DNA of 64,000 nucleotides from Candidatus Poribacteria bacterium (GTDB taxonomy: Bacteria; Poribacteria; WGA-4E; WGA-3G), in assembly GCA_022827225.1 (NCBI GenBank), contig JAJDTJ010000138.1, positions 1-64,000 of the forward strand. The letters are read 5' to 3'. Below the pieces are notes generated by a model that saw nothing but the letters and a program-made list of their open reading frames with translations, did not search any database and was not told where the DNA came from. This document shows, one piece after another, positions 31,521 through 41,283 of the stretch; within the stretch, counting starts at the first letter, position 1; every line of letters starts with the position of its first letter. A program made the translations under genes and the position numbers.

Positions 31521-33704
31521 ATGAACAGGTTTTATAGGGTTCTACTTATATCTACACTGCTAATCGGTTCGGTTGTATTCGCAATCGAAGCACAAAAGGA
31601 CGAAGCAACCGAAAATTATACAAAATGGGAACTTCCAAAAGCAGCGAAAGCACGATTCGGAAAAGGTGGGATTAATGCCATTCAATTCTCACCAGATGGC
31701 ACACAAATCGCTGTCGCAAGTAGCATCGGTATATGGATTTACGACCTAAAAACTGGAAAAGAGATAGACATACTACCGGGAAGATCTCAATCCATCGCTT
31801 TTTCACCGGATGGCAGATTTATCGCAAGTGGCGGCGGAAAATTCGCATTTCGTGGCGGCGGACTTCAATTGTGGGAAACAGCCACCGGTCAGAAAATGCA
31901 ACTTATTGATGGGCATCGCTCGGCATCAGAACTGCACTTCTCTGAAGATGGAAAAACACTTGTCACTTTAGAAGGCTGGGGAGATGCAATCGGTAGATTA
32001 GATGTTGAAACTGGAGAAGGGGATGTCAAAAATATTGAAGACCGTTCTTGGGAAAAGATGACGCGGCGGAGCAGTCCTGAACCTTATGCACTCACGCACG
32101 ACAAATTTGCGATCGGAGGTCAGGTCGGGAAGATTGAATTGTGGGATACAACGACGGGCGAAAAACTGTCTACGCTCAGTGGTCACGGCGGACCTTTACC
32201 GGCAGTAGATAGAGAGATCGTAATTCCGGAGGGGGTTCGTGAAGAGATGTTTTTCCCAGACGCGGGTGTTCACGTGTTAGTCTTGAAATTTTCGCCGGAC
32301 GGAACAAAACTCGCAAGCGGAAGTAAAGATAAAACCGTCCGATTATGGGATACAAACACTAACGAAGAATTGGCTATCCTACAAAAACATACTGGATGGA
32401 TAAATGCATTAGCATTCTCCTCCGATGGTAAACAACTCGCTAGTGGCTGTACCGACAAAACAGTGAATATATGGGATACCGATACGGGTGAACTCATCGC
32501 AACATTCACCGGACATCTAAACGGTATTGTCGCACTATCGTTTTCACCCGACGGTAGCATGCTCGCAAGTGGTAGCACGGATGGAACGATAAAATTCTGG
32601 AACACCCAAACAAAAGATTTGCTACCTATCAGCATTACAGAACATACGAAGTGGGTCAAAACGGTGTCCTTCTCTGAAGATAATTCCGCGCTCGTAAGTG
32701 TCGCATTTAACGGCATCACTGACTTTTGGAACCTGAAGACATGGCAAAAAACCGGTTCTCAAAATGCTGTACATGGGGATTTATTGCGCGGCTCAGTACT
32801 TTCACCCGACGGAACAAAACTCGCAAGTGCTGGCGCAAAAGCCACTATGTTTTTTGAGGCAGGCAGTTCAGGTGCAACCCTCTCCTCTCAAATGGCGGAT
32901 CGACGGGTTCAGCTAACGGAGGTGGGGACAGGACATGAATTAGCAGCCCTAAATGAGACAGATGGTGTAATGGATCCAGGCAACAGTATGGCTTTTTCGC
33001 CGGATGGAAAAACAGTAGCCTTTGATGGCTCGGGCAAAATTTATGTGTGGAATACAGAGACAGGGAACAGCGTTAACATCTCGCTTATAGATGAAGAAAA
33101 TGTGCCAGAAAATCCAAACAATGCCGATGGAAACGGTGATTTCGAGTTTCCACCCGGCCTGATGCAGCGTCATATTATACCTTCCATCAGCGCCTTGGTG
33201 TTCTCGTCTGACGGAAAGAAACTTATTAGTGGAAATATGGGCGGGAAGGTACAGATGTGGGACGCTGAAACCGGTGTCGCGTTAGCTCCTTTTCTCGCGG
33301 GACAGGATATGGAGGAAGCTGTAAAAGGCGGCCCTGGTAATTTTACTGTTACATATAGTGATATTGTTAGGGCACTTGCGTTCTCTTCAAACGGCACGTT
33401 GCTCGCTGTCGGAAGTAACCAAAAAATCCGTTTGTTGGGGAACAGCAAGCAGCCTCCTCTTAAAGATGCACCACGCGGTGCTGAATCGTTAGTGTTTTCT
33501 CCTGATGATACCATCCTCGTTGTGGGACTTAGAATGGGCGGAATCGAATTATTCGATTTGACAACGGGTAAGAAAATTACCACGCTCAATGGACACACAG
33601 CAACAGTAGAGACGTTAGTCTTTTCACCCGATGGCAAGACACTCGTCAGCACGGGACAAGACGGAACTATCCTTGCGTGGGATTGGAACGAAGCCGTTAA
33701 ATAG
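31521..33704 (+). CDS. Exported WD40-repeat protein, paralogue of the sigma-factor propeller
   Basis: 727 residues. A signal peptide (about 1-25, MNRFYRVLLISTLLIGSVVF) precedes WD40 repeats. From TKWELPKAAKARFGKGGIN onward it aligns residue for residue with the propeller part of the upstream sigma fusion (TKWHLPEEAKARFGKGGIN). The two genes therefore arose by tandem duplication, with either gain of the sigma and membrane part in one or its loss in the other. GGAGG before 31521 supports the start. The protein probably acts in the periplasm or on the cell surface, and could compete with or partner the sigma-linked propeller. Confidence 0.85.
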   Translation: MNRFYRVLLISTLLIGSVVFAIEAQKDEATENYTKWELPKAAKARFGKGGINAIQFSPDGTQIAVASSIGIWIYDLKTGKEIDILPGRSQSIAFSPDGRFIASGGGKFAFRGGGLQLWETATGQKMQLIDGHRSASELHFSEDGKTLVTLEGWGDAIGRLDVETGEGDVKNIEDRSWEKMTRRSSPEPYALTHDKFAIGGQVGKIELWDTTTGEKLSTLSGHGGPLPAVDREIVIPEGVREEMFFPDAGVHVLVLKFSPDGTKLASGSKDKTVRLWDTNTNEELAILQKHTGWINALAFSSDGKQLASGCTDKTVNIWDTDTGELIATFTGHLNGIVALSFSPDGSMLASGSTDGTIKFWNTQTKDLLPISITEHTKWVKTVSFSEDNSALVSVAFNGITDFWNLKTWQKTGSQNAVHGDLLRGSVLSPDGTKLASAGAKATMFFEAGSSGATLSSQMADRRVQLTEVGTGHELAALNETDGVMDPGNSMAFSPDGKTVAFDGSGKIYVWNTETGNSVNISLIDEENVPENPNNADGNGDFEFPPGLMQRHIIPSISALVFSSDGKKLISGNMGGKVQMWDAETGVALAPFLAGQDMEEAVKGGPGNFTVTYSDIVRALAFSSNGTLLAVGSNQKIRLLGNSKQPPLKDAPRGAESLVFSPDDTILVVGLRMGGIELFDLTTGKKITTLNGHTATVETLVFSPDGKTLVSTGQDGTILAWDWNEAVK

Positions 33705-33705
33705 T

Positions 33706-33795
33706 TATAAGTTAAGAACTTGTGTCTGGTACATTTTCTATTACTGCCACAATAATACTCTTAACCTACCACTTATAACTTACCACTTATAACTA
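33706..33795. repeat. Inverted repeat between convergent genes
   Basis: TTATAAGTTAAGA near 33707 pairs with the later TCTTAACCTACCACTTATAAC, and ACTTATAACTTACC is partly repeated. It separates the convergent WD40 and PorV-like genes and may end transcription from both sides. Its sequence differs from the ACCGTACTGAAAACTG family. Confidence 0.45.
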
Positions 33796-34824
33796 TTAAA
33801 ACCTAATCCTAAGAGACATGCGGTGGCTGCCGCCTAATGCGGGGTGATTCGCGAACGCGTAGTCTAACCCAGCACCGGCACCAGTAACGAAGCTTAGGTT
33901 CAATCCTGCACCTGCTGTCAAACGTCGGATGCTTTCGATACCCTTGCGTTCATCAAAACCGATGCGCAGCGAAAGCAGATCGAAGAGTGTCCATTCAGCA
34001 CCGCCATGCAACTCAACACCCTCCTGAATATAGGTATCCAAAGCGAAAATGAGTGTGCTTTGAAAAATAGCGAGTGCATGTGTCGTCGCAATGCCGATTT
34101 TCAGATTCGGCGATATTGTCTCGGTGTGCGAGGCCAAGTCTGCTGATGGCGGAGGCGTGTTCCAATAAATTTTTGTTTGAAATGCGTCGCTCGCTTGCAA
34201 TCCGAGCGTTAGGCGATGCGGTCTCTCGGCAGATGTCGTTGCAACGAAACCGATATCAGCACCCCCACCGATAGCGTTTGTGGTCCGATAGCCGCTCATG
34301 TAGAGAAGTTTAAGGGTACCGCCGAGATGGAAATTGACACCACTGAAGGAAGGGATCGTCCAACCAGAGGAGAGCAGGAACGCGTTGTCTGTATTGTTGA
34401 AAGTTCCGGTTACCTGTGGACGGTTCGTCGGTCCGACAGGACGACTCACGACTGGCAGGCTGGTGATCGGAATATCGTTAACACCGACACGTAGCCAACT
34501 GACACCAATCGCGCCACGATTTTTCAAGGGATGGACGTAACTCACAAAATCGTAAGCATCCTGTCCGTTGAGTGTGGAATGCATGAAACTGACCTCATAT
34601 CGGGTAAGTTGCCCCAACCCAGCAGGATTCCAATAAGCCGCGTAAGCGTTATCACTTAACGCAGTACCCGCGCCTCCCATAGCGAGCGCGCGCGCACCGA
34701 CACCAAGCGTCAGGAAGTCCGCCGTATATCTTGCATCCACAGATTGGATGGTCCCCGCAAAGAAAGTTATTATGGTCACAAAGAAGTAGACAATATTTTT
34801 TTTAAGATGTTTCATTTTTTTCAT
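33796..34824 (-). CDS. PorV/PorQ-like outer-membrane protein
   Basis: 342 residues. A signal peptide (about 1-32, ending SVDA) precedes a FadL-like beta-barrel. The N-terminal signature of PorV/PorQ proteins is clear: FLTLGVGARALAMGGAGTAL followed by YWNPAGLG. In type IX secretion, PorV receives cargo after translocation and hands it to the PorU sortase. Here the gene lies directly downstream of a PorU-like gene on the same strand, the same neighbourhood as in Porphyromonas. The start at 34824 follows GAGGTG at good spacing; a frame to 34854 is less likely. The C-terminus ends in Phe (SLRIRF), as outer-membrane barrels often do. Confidence 0.8.
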   Translation of the reverse strand: MKKMKHLKKNIVYFFVTIITFFAGTIQSVDARYTADFLTLGVGARALAMGGAGTALSDNAYAAYWNPAGLGQLTRYEVSFMHSTLNGQDAYDFVSYVHPLKNRGAIGVSWLRVGVNDIPITSLPVVSRPVGPTNRPQVTGTFNNTDNAFLLSSGWTIPSFSGVNFHLGGTLKLLYMSGYRTTNAIGGGADIGFVATTSAERPHRLTLGLQASDAFQTKIYWNTPPPSADLASHTETISPNLKIGIATTHALAIFQSTLIFALDTYIQEGVELHGGAEWTLFDLLSLRIGFDERKGIESIRRLTAGAGLNLSFVTGAGAGLDYAFANHPALGGSHRMSLRIRF

Positions 34825-34974
34825 GATTAACACCTCAGTACTGATCCATTTCATTACACGGTGGTTTCCAACGTGTTCAAACCCCTTCGGATGCTTCTAA
34901 ACCAGCTGGAACTGACCAAAAACCATCGTGAAACGTAGTGGAACGATGCGCGAGGGCTGATCATTTAAAAATTA

Positions 34975-37900
34975 TTAACGCAATTTCATCATTTTGAGTA
35001 TCTCGGTAATATCTTTTTCACCTTCACGTTTGATTTTGAGTTTAGCGTAGTAAACGCCATTTGCCACCTCAACGCCATCCGTATCCCTACCATCCCACTC
35101 CACCATCAAGAATCCAGGAGTCGCTGGCATAGAGAGTTCCCGAATCATCCGTCCGCTTAACGTATAAATCTTTACCACGAGTGAATCCGCCGGTGCCGTT
35201 AATTCACATGTGAGGGTAGTTTTACGCGAGAACGGATTCGGATAATTCAGAAACGATAGCAGCTGCAAGTTGTCGTGAACCCGGAATGTGATGCGTTTTG
35301 TGTCAGTATTCCCGTGTACATCGCTTGCTGTCAGTCGAAGTTCGTACTCCCGCGGCTCCAGCTCTGGAGACGGATACGTCAAAACGAGTTGATTAGAGCC
35401 GGGTTGGTGTGTCAATTGATACGCCTCTGGCGCGATATGCTCATATTCACCAGATACCCTTCCAAGTTCCAATAACAGGGGTCGGGTGAGATAATTGAGT
35501 CCACTCGGGTCGGTTATTGTTGCACCAATAAGCGGTTCAGGGTCTGTCGCATCTCCTGGAACGAAGTGCTGTTGGTTACCGATAGTGAGTTGAATATCCG
35601 GCGGCACGGTATCGTCGCTGTAAATGAACGTGATTGGCCCGAGTCTATCAGTAGTCGCCCGAATAGTTCCGACAGGTCGGGTTTCAAATCGGAATCTATC
35701 CCCCGGTGTAAACGGATTTTCGCCTTGTGTCAGTTGCAGACGTAAGCCGTAGGGTTCATAGAAGAACGGTTGCCCAACTGTCCCGCGGAGTGGCGTACCA
35801 TTAGTTGCGGACCGCAAGACCCCGGTTCTTTCGCCTTCAATCTGAAATTCGGTATCTGTCAGGAAAAAGACAATCCAATGATCTTCAGGCATATTCGTGT
35901 CCGGTGGTAGTTCAATATAACTGATAGTGCCAGCACCTCGATTGGTATCTCTGAATCCCGCCACGTACCAATGTAATTCTTGCTGCAACGGCTCCTCAAG
36001 GTTCGTCCCGGCTTCCAGTGTTTGGTTGAGCGCGGTTACGTTAAAGGTCCAGACATCGCCGAATACGAATGGATTTTCAAAGCGTTGTTCCATATCAAGG
36101 GCGAATCCGTGCGTCCAGTTCGGATAGTTTATACTGAAACTTGAGAGCTGCTCTGCCAACGAAATCACTTCTAATTCACCAAGATTCTCTCGATCATCTG
36201 CCCCATTCACAAAAGGTGCGTGGAAGACACGGTACGTGCTCGGTCCTGTAAAAAAGAGAACGTATTTGCCGATTCGCGCGCCTTCAGGTTGAATGTGGAC
36301 ATCTCGGAGTTGTCCATCACCGATATTCTCCGCATTTACGTTTGTTATATGTGTACGCCGCCTTAATGTTCCCGAAGCATCGGTCAGGTGTTGAGAAGGG
36401 AGTCGTGTCCAATATCCAAGTGTTGAATTAAACATGTAGACTCCCATTTCACGTGTGCGCGCGACAACTGCTGTATCAAGTGTGCCTGTAACATCTAAGC
36501 CACCGGCCGCCTCCTCCGAACTTCCTAAGACCTCTTCGGCAAGCTGCGTTCTCAGGATTCCATAATCGAAATTCAAATCAATCGCAAGATGGCTATCAGT
36601 AACAAGGGGTTTCTGATTAACAGAAAACCCTCTTTGCTGATTGCTGACTGCCAATTCATATCCGTATACGGAAATGCCGGGCAGCGGTGCACGTTTAGGT
36701 TGTTCGTTTCCGTTAACGCCTGCGATCGTGTTCACAGTAATAGGTTGCGTGGATCCGGCACTTGAAGTTTCCGATCCGATAGCAGCAAATCGCTGGGCAT
36801 CTAAAGAACGTACTGCAAGTACTGTCATATCCTGGAATGCCCCCGGTGGCACCGTAACAACACAATTTCCGTCCACGCTGATAATTTGAGCTGAAGCGGC
36901 AGCATCAACTGTACCCATATCAACAGAAATACGTTGGTAGCCGATATTATCTTCTTCGTCATTTTCAACGACTTCACCAGGACGATCCGCTTCCGTTTCT
37001 GTTGCATCAATATAAACGAAGATGTCGTGTATGCCCGGACGCAACGGATCCGTTAGATTCAAAGTTCCTGTCGCAATCGGTAATGTGTTCAAGGGATCGG
37101 GTTCATAGACCTGTTTCCGATCAGATGCGTCTCCCGAATTCACCAATGGTGTGCGTTGCAGCCAGTCGCTGGGTGGTATCCGCGCGCTACCGAGGAGCTT
37201 GGCATCGCTATCAACAAGCATGTCCTCGTCAACATCTGGATTACCGTAAAAAAAACTGATTTCGACTGGAGTTTCTATATCAGCTCCTTCTACCTGAACA
37301 TCCGCCGCCAAGAACCACCGCTTCCGCTCAAGATTGTAGCCGTAACGAATCATATCAGACCTTCGCACTTGCACAACGGATAGGTTTGGATAGACGTAAG
37401 GATAATATTCCAACCTATTGCTTTTGACGATGTTACGGTCGGAATCCGTGACCTGAATCTCGTATCGGATAGCGGAACCGTCTGTAGGTGCGTCTAACAG
37501 CTCAGGCGTTGTCCACCACCCGTCCTCGCCCTGTTGAATGAGGCGTACAGTTTCCGACTCACGAGTCGCCAAATTCCGCCACTCCAAAACCACCAAGAGC
37601 GACTGATCATTTTCATCTGAAACCTTAACAGAGATACGAAACTTATCATCACCGACCAATTCGGGACGTATATCAAGAATCTTAGGAACGTTGACAGTAA
37701 ATCCATCGCCACCGACAGCGACTGTTGCATCACTTTGTGCGTAATACTCAACATGCGCGTCGCCACTGGCAATATTCTGCGGGACTGTGAAAGTGACAGC
37801 CGGATATGCCCCACGGCTAATAGAAAGCGTCTGCGTCAAGACAACATCGCCTGTATAGTATTCAACTGGCCCGGCGACCCCTTGAGAAACAGCTGTCTTG

Positions 37901-40900
37901 CCGGGAAATACAGCCTTGACAGTGAGCGTTCCATCAAAATCGGTATTTTTAGCAAAGCGTTTCGTTTGACTTGAGGCATCGTAATTGGCATCCAGAATGT
38001 GTCCAGGCGATATTCGGAGGGTATCTCCTGGTGTGACCGTCTTCGTCTCAATAGTAGGCTGAATCTCGCCGTTAGCCATAGCCATCTGTAAAGCTGGATC
38101 CCCAAATAGGGTGTACTCTAACATAACATCAATCTGCCCAGTCCCCTCTGTGATCAAAAGTTCGGTTTTTGAGTCGAAGCTCAAGGGTCCGAGTTGTCGG
38201 ACGTTCCGTTTAAAGAGCATGTCAAAGATAATACGGTTGAGTGCGTCGTTCCCGCTGGCGTAAGTGAGGCGTGTCGCACTCAACATCCCGATGATACCGC
38301 CCCTCTCTTTACGCAACAACTGCTCCGCCATGCTCGGTTGACCTGGTTCGTCAAAATAGCCGTTGTAGCAACTGAGCACCAACATGAAAGGTATCTTATC
38401 CGTCTCTGCGACCTGATCAACAGATAGGTTGTCAAAGATGATTTCATGTGCCCAGACGATTCGCCCGCCGTGTCCGGCGTACTGAGCGAGTACAGCACCC
38501 TCTCCAAGAGCTTCGATTATCATATCTTTCGCGAGGCGTTGTGGGTGGACGCTAAATTCATCAGGTTTCGCCTCGACTTCATCTGTAATATCTTCAAGGA
38601 AAATTTCGACGGTCTCGTATCCCAATCGGGTGTGATCCTTCGCGATCTCGTCGAGGCTCTTCTTAAATATGAAATCCCCGGAATTGCTAACTTCGTCGTC
38701 AGCCACGGAGATGATCCTTCTCCGCCAGTCGCCGTTCGGTGGTGCCTGCTCGTAAGCCAAGATTTTACTGACAACACCCTCAGCTTCACTCACAGTTTCG
38801 ACACTTAGCCTACCGATATAAAAATCTGTGAATTCATCGTGTCCGGAGACGGTCGCATACCAGTGATCTGCGGCTGTGCGTCCAAAGGAATCAGTTCGGA
38901 TGTAGTGCGTCGGGATATAACCGTCAAGTTCAGGCGGTTCAACATGAATTTTCGTATCAACACCCCGAAAATCAAAGGTGCCATCACCTAGGAGGACAAC
39001 ATAACTCAGTGCGGGTGGTGTCCACGATTGATATGCGTGTGTCAGAAAACTTTTGATTGCTTTCGGGCTGACGGCACCATTACCGTAAATGTTATAAATA
39101 TCGTCAGTTGTGACAACCTTTGTTCGGTATCCGCCGCCGCCAGATGTAGCACGCCATGCTGCTAACCGTTCCGCTGCAGATAGGAATTTCGGATGTGTCA
39201 CAACCAAATAATCAACACCGTGCGTTGCAGTTGCTAAATCCGATGGCGCAACAATTTCAACACGCTGCGGTTGTCGAAATGCGGTGGCAGAAACTGCAAC
39301 AAACTGCGCACTTCGGGTATCAAGTGTTTGGAATAGCGCGTTATATAAATCTGGGCGTGCGGGATCCGGTTCTACGGTAACGCCCTGCATCCGAGCCGTC
39401 AGGTATGTCCCATCTGTTTCAAAGATGTGAACGTCTGGATCGCGGAACGCCTCAATTTTGTATTGGAGTTTACGGCCGCCAGCAGACTCCGTGCGTGAAG
39501 CCTTATCTTCGGTAGGTGATCTGAACCACAACTCGTCGGCAACAGCGCGGAAGAGACGAGTATATTCAAGAGAAAAACGATTGAGATAAACATGATATGG
39601 ATACCGCTGGGTGTCCTCATCAACATTATAATCTACGCGGGCAAGAGACAAAACATTCTGTTCACCGTCTTCACTGCTGTTTTTAAACGTATCCCATGTA
39701 CGCAAGGTCTGTTCGATGGTGATTGCCTCTTGTGAGTCCCACTCGGCGACATCAATTCGGACACCGTTGATGGCAACTAAAATTTTGTGCTCCACCGGTG
39801 TTCCACCTTGTAAATCGACAGAAATGTGTGACGGATCAAAACTTTTTGCGACATCATAAAGCGGAAACTCAAGACGCATTTCAGCCCCGTCACCGCCGTT
39901 TTTGATGCCGTCCCAGTACCAAAAGTCGAGCGAAGCAAACCAGTCGTGTTTATCGCCATCAATATAAGCGAATTCGAGGTTATTTGTCAGGTAATCCTCT
40001 TCAAAATGGATTTTAGAGCGGAAAGTCGGAACTTGTGTCGCTGTTGGATCCGTCGGGCTGGCAGTAACCTGCGGCACACGATTTAAGATACGTTGACTGT
40101 TGTCAACTGTGAGCCAATAGATGTTCCAACGGCTATACGGATTTTTCGGTTTATGCCCCAAGAAAAAGATGGCATCCTCCGGGTCAAATCTTTTGTCTGC
40201 TGCACCGCTGACGTAGATCGGTACATCTCTGCCTCCGTGCGTGAGTCGAAGTCTTGCAGGATTACTCCCTGTAAGTTCCACTCCCCAGTCGCGCGTAAGC
40301 GACGCTGCAGTTATAGCATAAATACCTGTATCTTCAACGAACAGTTTGTAGCGCGTGGTATTGCCTACATCGGAAAAGAGCGGTGGTGCTGCAGGCACTA
40401 GAGGGCGGACTGCCCGAAAATGCGCTGCTTGTTCAGCATTGAGGAGTTGGCGCGAGAATGCCCGCTCAAAGACCTCCGGTTCGGAAACTGTAAGTGTTCG
40501 TGGGTTACCTATTACATCACTCCCACTAATGACCGACGACAATTGATGGTTTCCGTTAGAAAAACGGATGTTCACAGTGAAACGTGAATATAAGCGTAAC
40601 TGCCGAGTTTTCGGGAAATACTGCACCGGGTATAGTGCTAAACCGATGACGCGCTGACTCCGAATATAACCTTCCCGGACGACGCGAGCAAGCGGCAGCC
40701 CTGGATACGACGCATCTTCAACGCTTGACTTGTAGGCACTTCCACTCTCTTCCCAACGCTGCGATGCCGCATGTTGTGAGTCGAGTCGATGCACATCGTA
40801 AATCGGGACAGGCACCAAACGTATACCGCTGCGCGTTTCATAAGGCGCGGCTGAAACGTCAACACCTTCAATATTAGCCGTCGCCGGTATACCGAGCAGA

Positions 40901-41160
40901 AAACGTGTAACTGGAACCTTCGGATTGCCAGGTTCACTTGTAAAATGGGAATCGGTATAGTGCACTTCGTTGTAGCGGACGTTGTCGCGGGTAACTTCAG
41001 AAACAGTCAGGTCAGATAAGGTAAACTGAACGGTGATACCGTCGGTTGATGGCACTTGCGTGACGCGCGCAGACACACCAAAAACCGGTAAGAAAAGAAA
41101 GAGTACGGAAATACTTACGCAGAGATTAATCTGCCGTTGCAGCTTTAAAAATAATTGCAT
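34975..41160 (-). CDS. PorU-like gingipain-family (C25) protein
   Basis: 2061 residues. It has a signal peptide (about 1-31) and an N-terminal propeptide-like part (GNPKVPVTRFLLGIP, YPVQYFPKTRQLRLYSRF). A C25 peptidase domain spans about 640-1040 with catalytic His897 (AQYAGHGG) and Cys931 (LSCYNGYF). Several Ig/CARDB-like domains follow, and a FlgD-like C-terminal domain (about 1965-2061, LNYPNPFSRKT ... WDGRDTDG). PorU is the type IX sortase that removes C-terminal signals and attaches cargo to the surface. The length is well above that of Bacteroidetes PorU (about 1150), so a C25 surface protease is an alternative. The adjacent PorV-like gene favours the PorU reading. A palindromic repeat is inserted in-frame at about 36595-36652. 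Confidence 0.75.
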   Translation of the reverse strand: MQLFLKLQRQINLCVSISVLFLFLPVFGVSARVTQVPSTDGITVQFTLSDLTVSEVTRDNVRYNEVHYTDSHFTSEPGNPKVPVTRFLLGIPATANIEGVDVSAAPYETRSGIRLVPVPIYDVHRLDSQHAASQRWEESGSAYKSSVEDASYPGLPLARVVREGYIRSQRVIGLALYPVQYFPKTRQLRLYSRFTVNIRFSNGNHQLSSVISGSDVIGNPRTLTVSEPEVFERAFSRQLLNAEQAAHFRAVRPLVPAAPPLFSDVGNTTRYKLFVEDTGIYAITAASLTRDWGVELTGSNPARLRLTHGGRDVPIYVSGAADKRFDPEDAIFFLGHKPKNPYSRWNIYWLTVDNSQRILNRVPQVTASPTDPTATQVPTFRSKIHFEEDYLTNNLEFAYIDGDKHDWFASLDFWYWDGIKNGGDGAEMRLEFPLYDVAKSFDPSHISVDLQGGTPVEHKILVAINGVRIDVAEWDSQEAITIEQTLRTWDTFKNSSEDGEQNVLSLARVDYNVDEDTQRYPYHVYLNRFSLEYTRLFRAVADELWFRSPTEDKASRTESAGGRKLQYKIEAFRDPDVHIFETDGTYLTARMQGVTVEPDPARPDLYNALFQTLDTRSAQFVAVSATAFRQPQRVEIVAPSDLATATHGVDYLVVTHPKFLSAAERLAAWRATSGGGGYRTKVVTTDDIYNIYGNGAVSPKAIKSFLTHAYQSWTPPALSYVVLLGDGTFDFRGVDTKIHVEPPELDGYIPTHYIRTDSFGRTAADHWYATVSGHDEFTDFYIGRLSVETVSEAEGVVSKILAYEQAPPNGDWRRRIISVADDEVSNSGDFIFKKSLDEIAKDHTRLGYETVEIFLEDITDEVEAKPDEFSVHPQRLAKDMIIEALGEGAVLAQYAGHGGRIVWAHEIIFDNLSVDQVAETDKIPFMLVLSCYNGYFDEPGQPSMAEQLLRKERGGIIGMLSATRLTYASGNDALNRIIFDMLFKRNVRQLGPLSFDSKTELLITEGTGQIDVMLEYTLFGDPALQMAMANGEIQPTIETKTVTPGDTLRISPGHILDANYDASSQTKRFAKNTDFDGTLTVKAVFPGKTAVSQGVAGPVEYYTGDVVLTQTLSISRGAYPAVTFTVPQNIASGDAHVEYYAQSDATVAVGGDGFTVNVPKILDIRPELVGDDKFRISVKVSDENDQSLLVVLEWRNLATRESETVRLIQQGEDGWWTTPELLDAPTDGSAIRYEIQVTDSDRNIVKSNRLEYYPYVYPNLSVVQVRRSDMIRYGYNLERKRWFLAADVQVEGADIETPVEISFFYGNPDVDEDMLVDSDAKLLGSARIPPSDWLQRTPLVNSGDASDRKQVYEPDPLNTLPIATGTLNLTDPLRPGIHDIFVYIDATETEADRPGEVVENDEEDNIGYQRISVDMGTVDAAASAQIISVDGNCVVTVPPGAFQDMTVLAVRSLDAQRFAAIGSETSSAGSTQPITVNTIAGVNGNEQPKRAPLPGISVYGYELAVSNQQRGFSVNQKPLVTDSHLAIDLNFDYGILRTQLAEEVLGSSEEAAGGLDVTGTLDTAVVARTREMGVYMFNSTLGYWTRLPSQHLTDASGTLRRRTHITNVNAENIGDGQLRDVHIQPEGARIGKYVLFFTGPSTYRVFHAPFVNGADDRENLGELEVISLAEQLSSFSINYPNWTHGFALDMEQRFENPFVFGDVWTFNVTALNQTLEAGTNLEEPLQQELHWYVAGFRDTNRGAGTISYIELPPDTNMPEDHWIVFFLTDTEFQIEGERTGVLRSATNGTPLRGTVGQPFFYEPYGLRLQLTQGENPFTPGDRFRFETRPVGTIRATTDRLGPITFIYSDDTVPPDIQLTIGNQQHFVPGDATDPEPLIGATITDPSGLNYLTRPLLLELGRVSGEYEHIAPEAYQLTHQPGSNQLVLTYPSPELEPREYELRLTASDVHGNTDTKRITFRVHDNLQLLSFLNYPNPFSRKTTLTCELTAPADSLVVKIYTLSGRMIRELSMPATPGFLMVEWDGRDTDGVEVANGVYYAKLKIKREGEKDITEILKMMKLR
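36595..36652 (-). repeat. Palindromic repeat inserted in-frame in the PorU-like gene
   Basis: On the coding strand AGCAAAGAGGGTTTTCTG, TTAAT and CAGAAACCCCTT form a hairpin. The segment AGCAAAGA..GT.TTCTGTTAATC.GAAA is shared with the intergenic repeat between gyrB and gyrA (52001-52034). It encodes SNQQRGFSVNQKPLVTDS, a polar stretch in a C-terminal Ig-like region. Confidence 0.65.
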
Positions 41161-41189
41161 TTTTTTGATGATTTACATTTCTTGCTTAA

Positions 41190-41280
41190 GAGTTGTTATC
41201 ACAGAGGGCCCTTAACTGATAACTGAAATAACTGACAACTGAAAGGTTTTCGCAGAAAACCGTCCTGAAAACTGTTAACT
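41190..41280. repeat. Dispersed palindromic repeat (intergenic copy)
   Basis: Contains TTAACTGATAACTG, AACTGACAACTG, the hairpin GGTTTTCGCAGAAAACC and the family arm ACCGTCCTGAAAACTGTTAAC. It fills the gap between the quinone oxidoreductase stop and the start of the PorU-like gene. Confidence 0.6.
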
Positions 41281-41283
41281 ATA

